A stretch of DNA of 64,000 bases, taken from Erigeron canadensis (lineage: Eukaryota > Streptophyta > Magnoliopsida > Asterales > Asteraceae). Numbering within the stretch: position 1 is the stretch's first letter; each line of letters begins with the position of its first letter. Positions 12,606 to 24,737 of this stretch are shown here, in pieces. The DNA is taken from NCBI RefSeq assembly GCF_010389155.1, contig NC_057765.1, positions 27,530,980 to 27,594,979 on the forward strand, read 5' to 3'. The notes beneath the pieces were generated by a model, which worked only from the letters and a program-made list of their open reading frames with translations, searched no databases and had not been told where the DNA came from. Made by a program: the position numbers and the translations under genes.

Positions 12606-15600
12606 ATGCCGATTCCGATTGAAATTATAAGCAGCGATGAAGAAGAAGAACAAGAAGATGAAGAAGAAGAAGATTACTATGAATGTTCCGATCGTGATGA
12701 TGCGATTGAAAATGAAGATTCTGATTCTCACTGGAATCCACCTAAACTTTCATCTTCCAAGGTCTCCTTTTGTATTTTTATTTCTCTTTCTATTATATAT
12801 ATATATATATATACATGTTCTGTATCTATTTGTTGTTTCTGTGTGCAATTACATTTATTTATATATTAGTGTTGCTTATCTGTGATGTTGAATTATGCTC
12901 TAATCTATCAATCATATTCAGTTGGTTTATCTTTTTATTTTTTATTTTTTTTTGTGTTTAATAATTATTGTTTTTAGTTATTAATTGAATACTGTATAAT
13001 GATATAATAGATATAAATACAGATGTATTCCAGTATTTTTAGGTTGATTTCAACTTAAGATATTGTTATGTTTACTTTGTAAATGTTGTTGTGGTTTGTA
13101 TACTGGACATGCAAATGTGAATACTGAACATATGTATAAAATAATTAAAATGGATAAAAAAGTTATTTTTTTTCTAAGTGCTGATGTGGTTATCAAATGT
13201 GTATCTTCATAAAATGATTTGGGAATTCTCTTTAAAGGAGCTATGTTGGTTAATGAGCTATGTTTAAAATGATAACACGGTTGTTGAATGTGTATATGTG
13301 AAAAATGGTTGAAGATTCACTGAAGGATCCACTAAAGGAGCTGAGTATTGATTTCCTTTGTCTAAGCGGATGTTCCATCCCGTTGTTTTTGTTGATTTTG
13401 ATGACGTATGAAAGTATCATTTCCAAGAGTTGTAAATTTTAAGTAAACTCATAATCCTTCTATAAAAAGCATTTTGATTTTATCATTTTAGTTAGAAGTC
13501 TAGAAGATCTACTGTCCAGCTATCTGCTTGAATCTAGTTATCATGGGTAATGCGCCCTGGACAGCATTTATCTTATTGGAGCGTATCTGGCTGTGAGTGG
13601 GGATCCTTTCTATTTACATCAATATCTTCTACTGTAGCTGTATACCAATGCAGGTTATTCTAGGAATTTGAAGCTTCATAGTTAGATGACCTAATAACCA
13701 ATGCTGTTTCAAAGAGGAATCTCCGTGTTGTTCAAAACCTAGCGAGCTGAAACTGTTTTTCTGATCTTAGTATACAAATACCTAAAGGAGGTATTCAAAT
13801 TACCTGATTGACTCTGATGTGCGATGCCATCACTGATCCTTGCCACCCTACCTGCCAAAAACCCCAAGTCGACCACAACCGGCCCATGCTTTTATGTCAT
13901 GTTATTTTAATGCATTAAACAGCTTCTCTAGCAATTATCCAACCTACAAAAGAGGCAACAAGCTTTTGATCTATTTCATTCTAGATAGTAGTTCATATGT
14001 TAATTAAGTTGGTTCTAGATAGTAATAGGTATGCTAATTAAGTTGAGGATGGGGGCTGACCGGATCTTTAAAAATTGGATAAGATACCATATGTAGATAT
14101 TCAAGCCATATATAAGTGTGTGTGAAAGTGTACGATAGAGAGAAAGAGGCAGAAAGTGATTTTGGATAAAATGGGCAAAAAGGCTGAGTTTTACACATGG
14201 GGAGGGGGGGTTATATATTTAACCAACATGATCATTTAACCCCCTCAACTTCTAATAATTACAATACAAGACTAAAAGGTATTACAAGCAACTCTATAAT
14301 AAATTGTCTTCTAACAATGTATGGTGATGTATATAGTTGTCACACGCATATATGTTCCAGAAATTACCGTTTAATTGTTACACCATAAATTGATAAATGC
14401 CTTAGATCTGACTGGAGTCAGTAGTCTATTATGTCTTTTAGTTGACTCAATAACTTTGAACTTTGAAGTTCCATCACATTTATCTTTTTTCATCAAATTA
14501 AGATGATCCAGATCTCTATGTGTGGAAGGTTCAGATCTCTATTCAAATTAAGTTGATCTTGATGTGGGTTGCTGACACCGATTCTGTCACCTTACCATGC
14601 CAAAGCCCCCCAAGCTGACACAACCGGCCCATGCTTTAGCAATCAACCAACCAAGTTGAGTAGGGGGGGAAGAGCTACAAAAGCGGCAACAAGCTTTTGA
14701 TCAAGTGCATTCTAGATTGTAACTCATTTGTTAATAAAGTTGAGGAGGGGGGCAGGCTAAGTCTTTAAAATTATTCCTGCTATCTACATTTTTATAGAGA
14801 AAATTGGATAAGCATGCATGGTGACTAATATAGATGTCACAAGCATATATATTCTGAAAGTTAATGTTCGAATGTTACACCATAAAATTGAAATATGCCT
14901 TAGAATTGACTGGCCTCGGTTGTCTCTTATTTCCTATATTCGACTGGATAACTTTAAACTTTGAAGTCCTACACATTTATTTTCTGTCATCAAATTAAGT
15001 TGATCCAGATTTCTCTCTACGGAAGGTTCAGAATTAGTCATGGTTTACCTCAGTTCGGCTGAGTACATCTGAGGAAAAAAGGCTCTCCTTCCTCGGGTAA
15101 CCTGACTACCTGAGTAAGGAAAACCTCATTTGATTACTGTATACTCTTTGAGTGAGAACACAGCCAGCTTTTCTCTTATAGATTCAAGAATGATAAGATG
15201 CTCATAGCCATCAATGATATACTTTCATTAGTGTAGTTTTGGTTAATATTGAACTTTGGGCACTATGATGTAGATCCTTTTCCTAACTGTTGATTTTGTA
15301 TGTTTTATTTGTAATTTTATAATGATTTTGAAAGAGTGAATCCGAAAAAATGAGGATTTTTAATTTTTTATGGCCATGATATGATTTATTATTATCATAA
15401 TATCATTATAAATTTATAACTTCTTAGCTTTTTCACATTTTTCCGTATCTTTCGTAGGTGATAACAAGAGAATCCCTTTTGGCTGCACAGGTATAAGTTT
15501 AAACGTCTCCAAATCAAACCAAGCTTTGTTTTAACATATTTTGTATCTTACCTGCTTGTTGAGTACTGATCTGTTACATTATGTGTTTAGAGGGAAGATC

Positions 15601-18600
15601 TACGCAGAGTTATGGAGTTACTGACTCTAAGGGAACACCATGCTCGGACGCTTCTTATACATTATCGTTGGGATGTCGAGAAGATATTTGCAGTACTTGT
15701 AGAAAAAGGAAAAGACCGATTATTTACAGAGGCCGGATTACTTGTGCCTGGGTCTGATGATCTGGATGCTTCAGTTTCTATCTCAACAAAAACGTGTGAT
15801 ATATGCATGGAGGACTTGCCATCTAGCCAGATGACAAAAATGGATTGCAGCCACTGCTTTTGTAATGATTGTAAGAATATATATATAAACACACACATTT
15901 TTTTTTGTCAGAAGAAGGGGGGGGGGGGGGGGGGGGGGGTTAATAATGGCTTTGTCTAGAGGTGACAATTGCGATCCATTTGAGATCAAGTGAATTCGGA
16001 ATTTATTTGTTCGATAAATGTCAGCCGGGCTAATTATATTAACCAGTGAAGTTGAATTGGGCCGAAGTGATCAAGTGAGTCAAAAGACATTCAAATTAAT
16101 TTAGTGCTTACAGCATTCTTAATCATTTCATCTAACACAAAGGCATGAGTTAGTTTTTAGTTTATAAAATGACAAAAAACTTTCAGAACTCAATCCAACC
16201 TGCACATAGAAATGACCTGGTTTGATCCACCTTCATCTTGACCATTATGTGACCTGCCTGTGCTGCTGCTATTAATATTGTTGCATTGTTGGAAATAAGG
16301 CCGGCCCTCATCCTGTTCCTTTTGTAGGTTGGACAGAACATTTTATTGTAAAAATAAATGAGGGGCAGAGTAGACGTATCAGATGCATGGCTCACAAATG
16401 TTTCGCTATATGTGATGAGGCAATAATTCGAAGCTTAGTGAGTAAAAGGCATCCTGATCTGGCTGAGAAATTTGATCGGTTTCTTCTAGAATCATATATC
16501 GAGGATAATAAAATGGTAAAATGGTGTCCAAGTACTCCTCATTGTGGGAATGCAATCCGTGTTGAGGAAGATGAGTTTTGCGAGGTAGAGTGTTCATGTG
16601 GTAATCAATTTTGTTTTAGTTGCTTATGTGAAGCTCATTCACCTTGTTCTTGTGCAATGTGGGAACTTTGGGTTAAAAAATGTCGAGATGAGTCAGAAAC
16701 AGTCAATTGGATTACGGTTCATACAAAGCCTTGTCCGAAGTGTCATAAGCCCGTTGAGAAAAATGGTGGCTGCAATCTAGTTAGCTGCATTTGTGGACAA
16801 GCCTTTTGGTAAGAATGCTATTCTGTTTTGTGCTTTGTTTTATCATTGCATCATCATTTGTTTTTACTATTTAGATTCCAGGTGAAGAGCGAAATAATGC
16901 AGTTTAAAAATGATGCTGGCATTCGACTTTGATTTTAGGCAATCCTAGTGTTTTCAGGTCCTGCTTAGGAAATTTAAATTTTGCGTGACCATTATTTGAA
17001 GTTGCAATGTTCGGTTAGTATATGGGTTGATAGATTCTGCTTTAGATAGTTTTATTATCACTTTACGTACTCTCTGCATAAATTGATTATTCAAGGGTAA
17101 ACTAGTGTTACTAGTTTATTCTTGTACATGTTTTCAGCCTGCTTCATTGATCTCCATTTTGTTAGGTCTTCAATTTTATCAAATTTTTTCTTTCTTAATC
17201 ACTCTATGTCTTACGAGTCAAGTTGTGCGAGCTGAGTCAAGACACACTGAAAAGGAGTTGGCTTTGTAGATGACTTGAAGTTGCATCTGACTCATATCAG
17301 GACAGGATAGTTTTAAACTCTTACGAGTCAAGTTACGGCTTAGAAATTCTGGATTTTGAGTCACCAGTCTACAACTATGATTTTACTTCAGAGTTCTTTA
17401 ATAAACCAGAGTTTGCTAAACATATAAATTACGAGTCACTAGTCGACTATGATTTTATTTATTAGTTCTCAAATAAAGCGGAGTTCGCTAAACATATATA
17501 TGTATAACTAAACTTTCATTTCATTTCGCTCAAAGCTAAAAATATAGATTATCTGATCATTGCAACTTCAAGCAGTAGCACACATATTTGAACACTTCAT
17601 TCTACCTCTTGTTTGTTACAACTGATCATCTGAGAATTCAGTCTTACGTTATTATACTTTAAAAACACATCCAAACCCCCCGTTAGCAAAGAATCTGGGG
17701 CTATCTGCACTGTTGATACTCAGTTTTCTTACTGTGGTAACATGTGAACTAGTTGGCTATGTGGTGGAGCAACTGGTCGCGATCATACATGGTCAAGCAT
17801 TGCCGGTCATAGTTGTGGCAGGTTCAAGGAAGACAGTAAGAAAAAATCCGAGCGTGCAAAGCGGGACCTCTATCGGTACATGCATTATCACAATCGCTAC
17901 AAAGCTCATACAGATTCGTTCAAGCAGGAATCTAGATTGAAGGAAACCATACGTGACAAGGTGGCAGTTCTGGAGGAAAAAGATTCACAGTTAAGAGATT
18001 TTAGCTGGGTTACAAATGGACTTTATCGGCTATTTAGATCAAGGCGGGCACTTTCTTACTCATACCCATTTGCATTTTATATGTTTGGTGAAGAGTTATT
18101 TAATGATGACATGACAAAAGAGGAGCTGGAGATTAAACAACATTTATTTGAGGATCAGCAACAGCAGCTTGAAACGAATGTTGAGAAGCTAAGTAAGTTT
18201 ATTGAGGAACCATTCGATAAGTACCCCGAGGACAGAATTATGGAAATTCGGATGCAAGTCATTAATTTATCTGTGATCACTGACAACTTGTGTAAGAAAA
18301 TGTAAGTACAAGTGTTTTAATTTTTAGTTTAAATTTTAAACTAGGGGTGATATATTAATTTGGTTAATAATTGTAGGTATGAATGTATTGAAATGGATTT
18401 ACTGGGGTCCCTTCAATTTGGCATCCACAACATAGCTCCATATTACTCGAAGGGGATTCAAAAAGCTACAGAACTTCCCAGCAGTTGGGCTGCAAAATCC
18501 TGCAATGCCGGTAAACGTCAAAGGCTGGAAGATCCAACCAATGGTAAAGTAACTTGGAACTTCTCAGCTTGTTTTACATTCAAAATGAAAAGGCCCATCA

Positions 18601-20677
18601 CTGTGATACGAACCGGGGCCGAATGCTTAATAGTAATAAAGTAAACGAAAGCAAACACCAATATATTTCCTACAATTTGAGAAGTGGGGATATTCCAAAG
18701 TTAGACTTGGTATAATTTGTCCATATCTAACATTCAACCTTTACTGCCTATAACTACGAATTTTAACTTGCTTATCAAGAAACCTGGTAAATTAGTAGTT
18801 GCAGTTAAAGGAAACTAATGACGATGTGAGACTAATTCCCTATTGATATTAACACTAAACTCCAACAATCGCAACAATTTACCCCGACTCCCCAGGCCTC
18901 TGTCAGCATATGACGACTCATATAGTGGCTCTCTGTTAGAAAGACACCTTGCTCTCAAGGTTTGGATTTGAAATTATGTCTCGGGCTGTTGCAGCCTTGC
19001 AGGTTGCCAAGTTATCTCTTGTAATTCCATTTTTTTTGTTAGTCCCAGCCTCATGTGTAGTTCCTCTTATCGTCTTCTCCCAATTTCAACATTTTATAAG
19101 ATGTTGGCCCCCAATTATTGAAGACAACGTGTCCACTATGAGTAATTCTGTGCTCTGCTGTAGTATTGGCCATAGTATGATCATTAGTTTCGGCTTCAGT
19201 CACATACTATACTGTCTCACCATCACCAAGGCTCCATTGATCTTTGATTGACAATTCGTGAGCTAAAAGCTCTTTGTCGCCATAAATGGTTGTGGTTTTG
19301 AGCCGGCCATTAACTGAGTAGCCTGCTTGCGGGTTGCTGATTCCGTCCTCTTCTCTTTTTATTAACGATCTTGGATCAAGGCCGCCTCCTCTTCTTCCTT
19401 CTGGACTGTTGGTGCCACAAATAGCTGCTGGACTGATATAGTTACTACAAATAGCTGTTGGTGTGTGGTTCACTGCAACAACATTCTTTTGGATTGCTGT
19501 TATAATTTTTGTTTTATGTCCTCAATCATTGCTCGAATCTGACATCAGCTTTGGGTGCACAAGTCTCATGTTCACCAGTAGGTTAGGTTTCTTGCTTTCT
19601 GTTAGCCCATTAAGTTAGGATTGAATGCCTGAGACAAATAATACAAAGTTTCTGCCCATGAACAATAATTCATGATAATGAGGAAATTCAGTATACAGTA
19701 ATCAGGTTTGAGGAGAAATTTTGGTTTTTTTATTTTGTAATTGGTCAATAACTGATGCTCTAATACCAAATCAATATGCTATAAACCGGGATATTTTCTT
19801 ATTAGCAATAACAGAAACAAAAGAAAGCACCAAGATATAATTCCAAAATCAAATCATTACATATTTTACTTTCAATCCACACTACCTATAAATAGAAATT
19901 CTTAACTTGCTTATTATATGAAAACGGTTTGCATTAGGGGTGTAGAAATCTGTTTGTCTTTGTTTTTGTGTGGGGTTAAATTCAGTTTTATAAGAAGAGA
20001 AAAAAAAAAAAGGGGGGGGGGGGGGGGGGGGTCTATTAATTTCCTGTTTTGTTTTTGGTATCAGTGGTGTATATTTTCTCCTGTTTATCCATGATTTCAA
20101 CATAAACTACCATCTTTACCGAATTCTTCTCGACTAGTCAAGCTTGGTTTCAAGTTATGAACAGTTTGTTTTAAAGTTTTTTGTTTCTAATTTATGAACA
20201 ATATGTTTTGAAGTTTTTGGTTGAATGTTTTATGGTTTTCTTTAATGGTCTTTGGTAATTTGAAAGTGAAAAGGTCTGGACATTTTGTGTGCCTGCTGAA
20301 ATTATAGTACACCCCTGCAAACGTTCGACCCTTTTTGAGATGTATGCTATTTAACTAATTTTTTTGAGTTTACTTGTGTGATCTGTTAACGTAAACATAA
20401 CTCGAATCGACCCATTCATACATAAACTGGTCAAAATTGCCACCTCTACTAACTTAGTAAGAAACAGAGTGAAGTTTTTACCTATAAATGTCAACATGTA
20501 CATTTGATGTAGCTGTTTGTCAATGTTACAGGTGGCACGTCTGGATCTGACAGGCCTTCGGGCTCTGGCAGCTCAGAAGAGAGTGCTTTTCCTCCAGAAA
20601 AGAGGGCTATAAAAGATGGTTTTGGAGATGGTATGTTTGACCTCAATTTGCCTGCGGATGTAATTGACAGAAACTGA
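12606..20677 (+). CDS. ARI: ARIADNE-type RBR E3 ubiquitin-protein ligase
   Basis: Seven exons: 12606-12761, 15458-15490, 15591-15870, 16328-16808, 17753-18301, 18377-18510, 20532-20677. All introns are GT-AG and phases close to 1779 nt, 592 aa, matching the ~590 aa of Arabidopsis ARI1/ARI2. Order: acidic N-terminus (EEEEQEDEEEED), a segment LLAAQREDLRRVMEL typical of ARI1/2, RING1 starting C132-D-I-C135, IBR (exon 4), RING2 CPKCHKPVEKNGGC at 292-305, then the helical Ariadne domain and a C-terminal DLNLPADVIDRN. In this family E2-bound ubiquitin passes to a RING2 cysteine before the substrate; that residue, C305 in NGGCN, is present, so activity is expected. Acts in cytosol or nucleus. Introns 1, 3 and 6 are long and repeat-laden. 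The subfamily (ARI1/2 rather than ARI5/7/8) is my judgement from the N-terminal segment and tail. Confidence 0.95.
13836..15036. repeat. Diverged ~0.7-kb direct duplication in ARI intron 1
   Basis: Landmarks recur in the same order: cacaaccggcccatgctttt/a (13875, 14617), ggcaacaagcttttgatc (~13953, ~14684), gttacaccataaa (~14377, ~14874), actttgaagt (~14459, ~14959) and a gatccagat...ggaaggttcaga block (~14506, ~15002). The copies differ by substitutions and indels, so the duplication is old. No coding sense was seen in either copy. Confidence 0.72.
15917..15939 (+). repeat. Poly(G) tract, 23 G, ARI intron 3
   Basis: Uninterrupted run of 23 G directly after gaagaa, 46 bases downstream of the exon 3 donor. 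One of four long G/C homopolymers in the window; the exact length may be a sequencing estimate. Confidence 0.85.
17358..17505. repeat. Two diverged ~74-bp direct repeats, ARI intron 4
   Basis: The pattern agtcac-agtc, then actatgatttta, then gagtt-gctaaacatata occurs twice in succession with about 80-85% likeness by eye. Confidence 0.65.
18630..19925. mobile_element. Possible decayed LTR-type insertion in ARI intron 6
   Basis: Similar direct segments lie near 18635-18775 and 19805-19915: both have agtaata/agcaata-like starts, gaaagca...caccaa-atat, then ctgcctata or ctacctata and aattcttaacttgctta-like ends. Between them is ~1 kb with one 88-codon minus-strand frame (19473-19207) of no clear family. 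The layout resembles a small LTR (TRIM/LARD-like) element, but the LTR candidates are diverged and no primer-binding site was certain. Intron 6 is 2 kb, much longer than neighbouring introns 2 and 5. Confidence 0.35.
20012..20031 (+). repeat. Poly(G) tract, 20 G, ARI intron 6
   Basis: Run of 20 G preceded by a run of A. Same type of homopolymer as in intron 3 of this gene. Confidence 0.85.
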
Positions 20678-21248
20678 GGTGGTGGTGAAGACTTTCAAAA
20701 TCAAAGAGGATCGAGAGTTGCTCATGACCGTAGTTTTAAACAACTGTATAGCTCTGACTTAGGAGCGACTCTATTTTGTTGATTGGTCTCAAATCTCCAA
20801 TCTTTTGGTATAACTAGTCTCTTATATAAACAAGAAATTCTAGTAACTTTCGGGATATTTACGTAAGATCTTCTGATTTCCATGGTGATGTACAGTTGAC
20901 TCGCTGCTTTGTAACTCTGGGAGACAGAGAGATAAAACCGTGTGTATTATATTTCTGTCGGTTTTGGGTTGTGGGAGGATCGAATTGATGGGCCGGAGCA
21001 AGTGCAGTTTAAATGTGTCAAATGCTTATTTTTGGTATATGGGTCAACAATGGCTAGGTTGGTCGATTCATAGTTTTCTATATTTTGTTACTTTTCGTGG
21101 TAGATCAATTATTTCAGAAAAAATTTACACACTTTTTTTTTAATTTTATTTTTAACCTCGGTCTAATATCATTTACTCTAATAAGTTTTATCATAGAAGT
21201 GTAATATACGGCATGATATCATTGGCGTAAGTGATGGAAATATGTAAT
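20678..21248. other. ARI 3'UTR and short spacer
   Basis: Holds the presumed 3'UTR of the ARI gene followed by AT-rich spacer. The open frame at 20940-21143 shows no domain and lies in the expected UTR. A copy of attggcgtaagtgat lies at 21221-21235, matching 23374-23388 beyond the next element. Confidence 0.5.
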
Positions 21249-23367
21249 GGTTATAGAATTTTTTGTACGGATAGGAATTTATTGGGATGACTTGGTGTTT
21301 TGGTGAAATAGATTTGTAAAAGTAGGAACTCTGGTGTTCCCAACACCGGACTTAGCCTCATATGTGAAGTGCGGTGTTCGAAAGGCCGGACTTAGTATAC
21401 GTGGACTCAAGGCCGGTGTTTAGAACGCCGAACTTCCCCGATTTCCATCAACTCCGGCATTATGGATACCGGACTTCCCCTTTTTCCATCGAGAAGAGTA
21501 TACATGTCAAAACCCGGTATTGCCAATGCCGATTTTAAAGAATTTGTTATAATTTTCAGGGTAGTGTGTATGTTTGTTTAAAATTTTCTGGCCGGTAAGT
21601 TAGAAAATGTCGAAGAAGATAAAAAGTATGACTTATGAGAGGGGAGGGAGTGGAAGCGGGGTCGCGGGGCCGGGTGGGCACACCGCCGTATCGGTGATTT
21701 ACCGCAGGAGAGAGAAGAAGAATTTGGGGGAAGAACCCTTCGGGGGGAAGAGAAGAGAGAGAGAGGAGAGTGGTGATTGGTGGAAAAGAAAGAAAGGGGA
21801 CCCATGTTTTAATTTTTTTATAAAAAACAATCTCATGAAAGCTTTATATATATGTGTGTGTGAACTATGAAGAAGAAAAAGAAGCTACAGATCTGATCTT
21901 TTTAGTTTAAGTTTTTATTTTTTGTTAATTGCATTTCAGTCCCTGTGGTTTATGTATAAAAAATGTTTTACTTGTATTTTAGTCCTTGTAGTTTATTTTT
22001 AGTTTCATTTCAGTCCCCCTGTAATCAAATATGTATGTTTTGACTTTTTTTTCTTGATTGTATTTATATATAAAATTGTTTTAGTTCATATAATGTAGTA
22101 TTAAAAAATAAATAAAAAATAAATGATATAGTATTAAAAATAAATGAAAAAGAAATGATGAGGTGGAGATGGAGGGAAGATGGGAAAAAATGTCGCCAAG
22201 TGATTTGGAGAAGATAGGGGAAGAATGGAGTAAAATGAGGTGACAAAAATTTTAGTGATTAGTGGTGGGGGAAGAATGGTAACCACTCCCTCCCCTGAGT
22301 ATGTTAGATAGGTTTTGTGGGTACATGATGTATACTATATAAAAATCAGTACAACACTAGTATTACTTTACTATTTATGTGGATATGTGTTGCGTGTACA
22401 GATGGTAAACGTTTCTACTAGTGTACTACATATTTAAGTATTAATATCATTAATGTACATGTAATTTACTTATATTTAAATGGTAGCCATGTATTAAAAA
22501 CAGTTTAAAAAAAATGAAATTTTAGCCTAAATGTGTTTATTTAAGTTAATAATACCATTTACGTATTTTAATATTTTTTTTGTTTGTTCGATCAAAGCAA
22601 TTATAGCTACCCATACTTTTTTTTTTCTTTTATGTTTATATGAATTAATTAAGAAATTTAACTTTATACTGTGATTTGAATGAAACTAAGATTTTTATTT
22701 TTATATGTCTGGTATTTTTTTATATAACTGATTATACTTTCTTCTATAGTTGTATTGACTATATTTAAAAAATGATGGAAATATAAATAGAGAATATCTA
22801 GCATTGCTTTTGGTTTATAAGGTAGGTGCATTTACTAAAATTAGTTTTGATGTAAATGAATAATGATTTTAAGAAAACTCCACAGCTGTACACAATTGTA
22901 CACATACCCACACCTTTAATTTTTATTAGTTTTACATTTTTGACTTTTTGTCACACATAGGTGGACCTTTATGGCTTTATCTTCTTCAAATTCTTCTTCA
23001 ACTTGCCGGCCGGACAAAAAAAAAAAAGGTAAACATACCTCTGCAACTAAAGTGCAACAAAAACCATCTGATCGATTAGAAAAAGAAGTTCCAACGTTGA
23101 TTTCAATGAAAAAAGAAAGTCCGGTATCCATAATGCCGGAGTTGATGGAAAATGGGGAAGTCCGACGTTCTAAACACCGGCCTTGAGTCCACGTATACTA
23201 AGTCCGACCTTTTGAACACCGCACTTCACATATGAGGCTAAGTCCGGTGTTGGGAACACCGGAGTTCCTACTTTTACAAATCTTTTTCACCAAAAACACC
23301 AAAAGCACCAACTCATCTCAAAAATAATCCTATCCGTACAAAAAATTCAATGGTTATAGTCTATAAC
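21249..23367. mobile_element. Long-TIR Mutator-like element (~2.1 kb)
   Basis: About 240 bp at the left (21249-~21485) is repeated inverted at the right (~23107-23367). Both begin ggttatag at the outer edge and share ttttttgtacggata, ggtgttcccaacaccgg and ccggcattatggataccgg blocks. The TIR itself is rich in ccgg-centred short palindromes. Direct copies of attggcgtaagtgat flank the element on both sides. The interior has a GC-rich segment (21600-21790) and no transposase. A frame at 22971-23186 runs into the right TIR and is not credible as a gene. Mutator-like assignment is inference from TIR length. Confidence 0.68.
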
Positions 23368-24021
23368 CATTGGCATTGGCGTAAGTGATTATGTACTATA
23401 CAAACAGTTTTTTCAACAAAACTTAAATCGGGACTTTTTAAATTGATAATAATATAACTTAATACAAGTAGAACTAATCAAAAAGAGTGGTGGTATTCGT
23501 ATTATCATATTTGATAAATGTATCACACTGTCTAATAAAAAAATCCAACAATTATTTAATTTTATCTCGAAAGTAAAAATAGAATCTTCACTTTTTGTTT
23601 TAAAATTTTTTTACAAATAGGATAAAAAAATTCTATTATAAATAAATTACTTTATTATATTCAGAATCATTTGAACCATCAAAAAAGCCAGTATATCATT
23701 TCTAGTGAAAGCAAATTTTGCAAATTTTTAAAACCAGAAAAATTCATAAATTTATATTAATCCATTATTATAAGTGGCATAATATAAGCCATAAAATATC
23801 CAAATGAGAATCCAACCATAAATTCCATTCCTACAACATGCCAAAAAAATTAAAAAAAATTGACACAATATATACTTGCATCACAAAAAACGAGATACAC
23901 GAACACACACACACACAAAGAAAATAAGGAAACTTTGAATCACGATTAAATAATTCACACTCAATTCCTCACTACTTCAACAAAATAATAAATAAAAATA
24001 AAAAATTAAATAAAATTCCTA
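23368..24021. promoter_or_regulatory. Upstream region and 5'UTR of HDR
   Basis: AT-rich. An (AC)n run near 23903-23916 and a purine/A-rich stretch precede the HDR start codon and are probably transcribed leader. I could not single out a defensible TATA box or light-response element. Confidence 0.35.
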
Positions 24022-24666
24022 ATGGCTTCAATTCAATCAATTACAACTCTATCCACACGCACAGATGTTACTCCTCCTGTCATCCGAGTTTTCCGGTACC
24101 GGAAGCCTTTCTCCGTCCGATGCTCCGCCGGAAATGCTTCGCCGTCGGTTTCCACCGGCAGTTCCGAATTTGACGCGAAAACATTCAGGCATAATTTGAC
24201 TAGAAGTGAGAATTATAACCGGAAAGGATTTGGACATAAAAAGGAAACACTTGAACTCATGAATCAAGAGTATTTTACTAGTAAGCATCATCATTTTCAT
24301 TATCATTATCATCTCTAATTACTTATTTAATTACTTTTAATTTGATTTTTCAGCTAATATATATCGGATAGAATTATCTGTTTTTTTTTTTATTTTTAAA
24401 ATAAGTATTTAATTACATTCTATGTGATCAATTCTCGATTTGATTATCCGTTTTTAGTTGAAGATATAATTCCGATACATATATATGATATATAGATATG
24501 TATATCTATATACATGTATTTGTTATATTTGTCCTAATTTAATTGTTGTAATTTTTTATTTATTTATTTGTGATAGCTTGTTGTTTTCATAGAATTATCT
24601 GTTTAATACTTGTTTTTGATTAAATTTTGAACTAACTAAACTGTTGTGTGATAAATTATCTATATA

Positions 24667-24737
<71 letters not shown>

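Noticed and set aside
12549..12731. Minus-strand ORF rich in Phe/Ile opposite ARI exon 1
   Set aside because: Complement of the GAA/GAT-rich acidic exon; a shadow frame.
18949..19473. ORFs on both strands in ARI intron 6
   Set aside because: They lie within a spliced-out intron, overlap each other on opposite strands and resemble no known protein.
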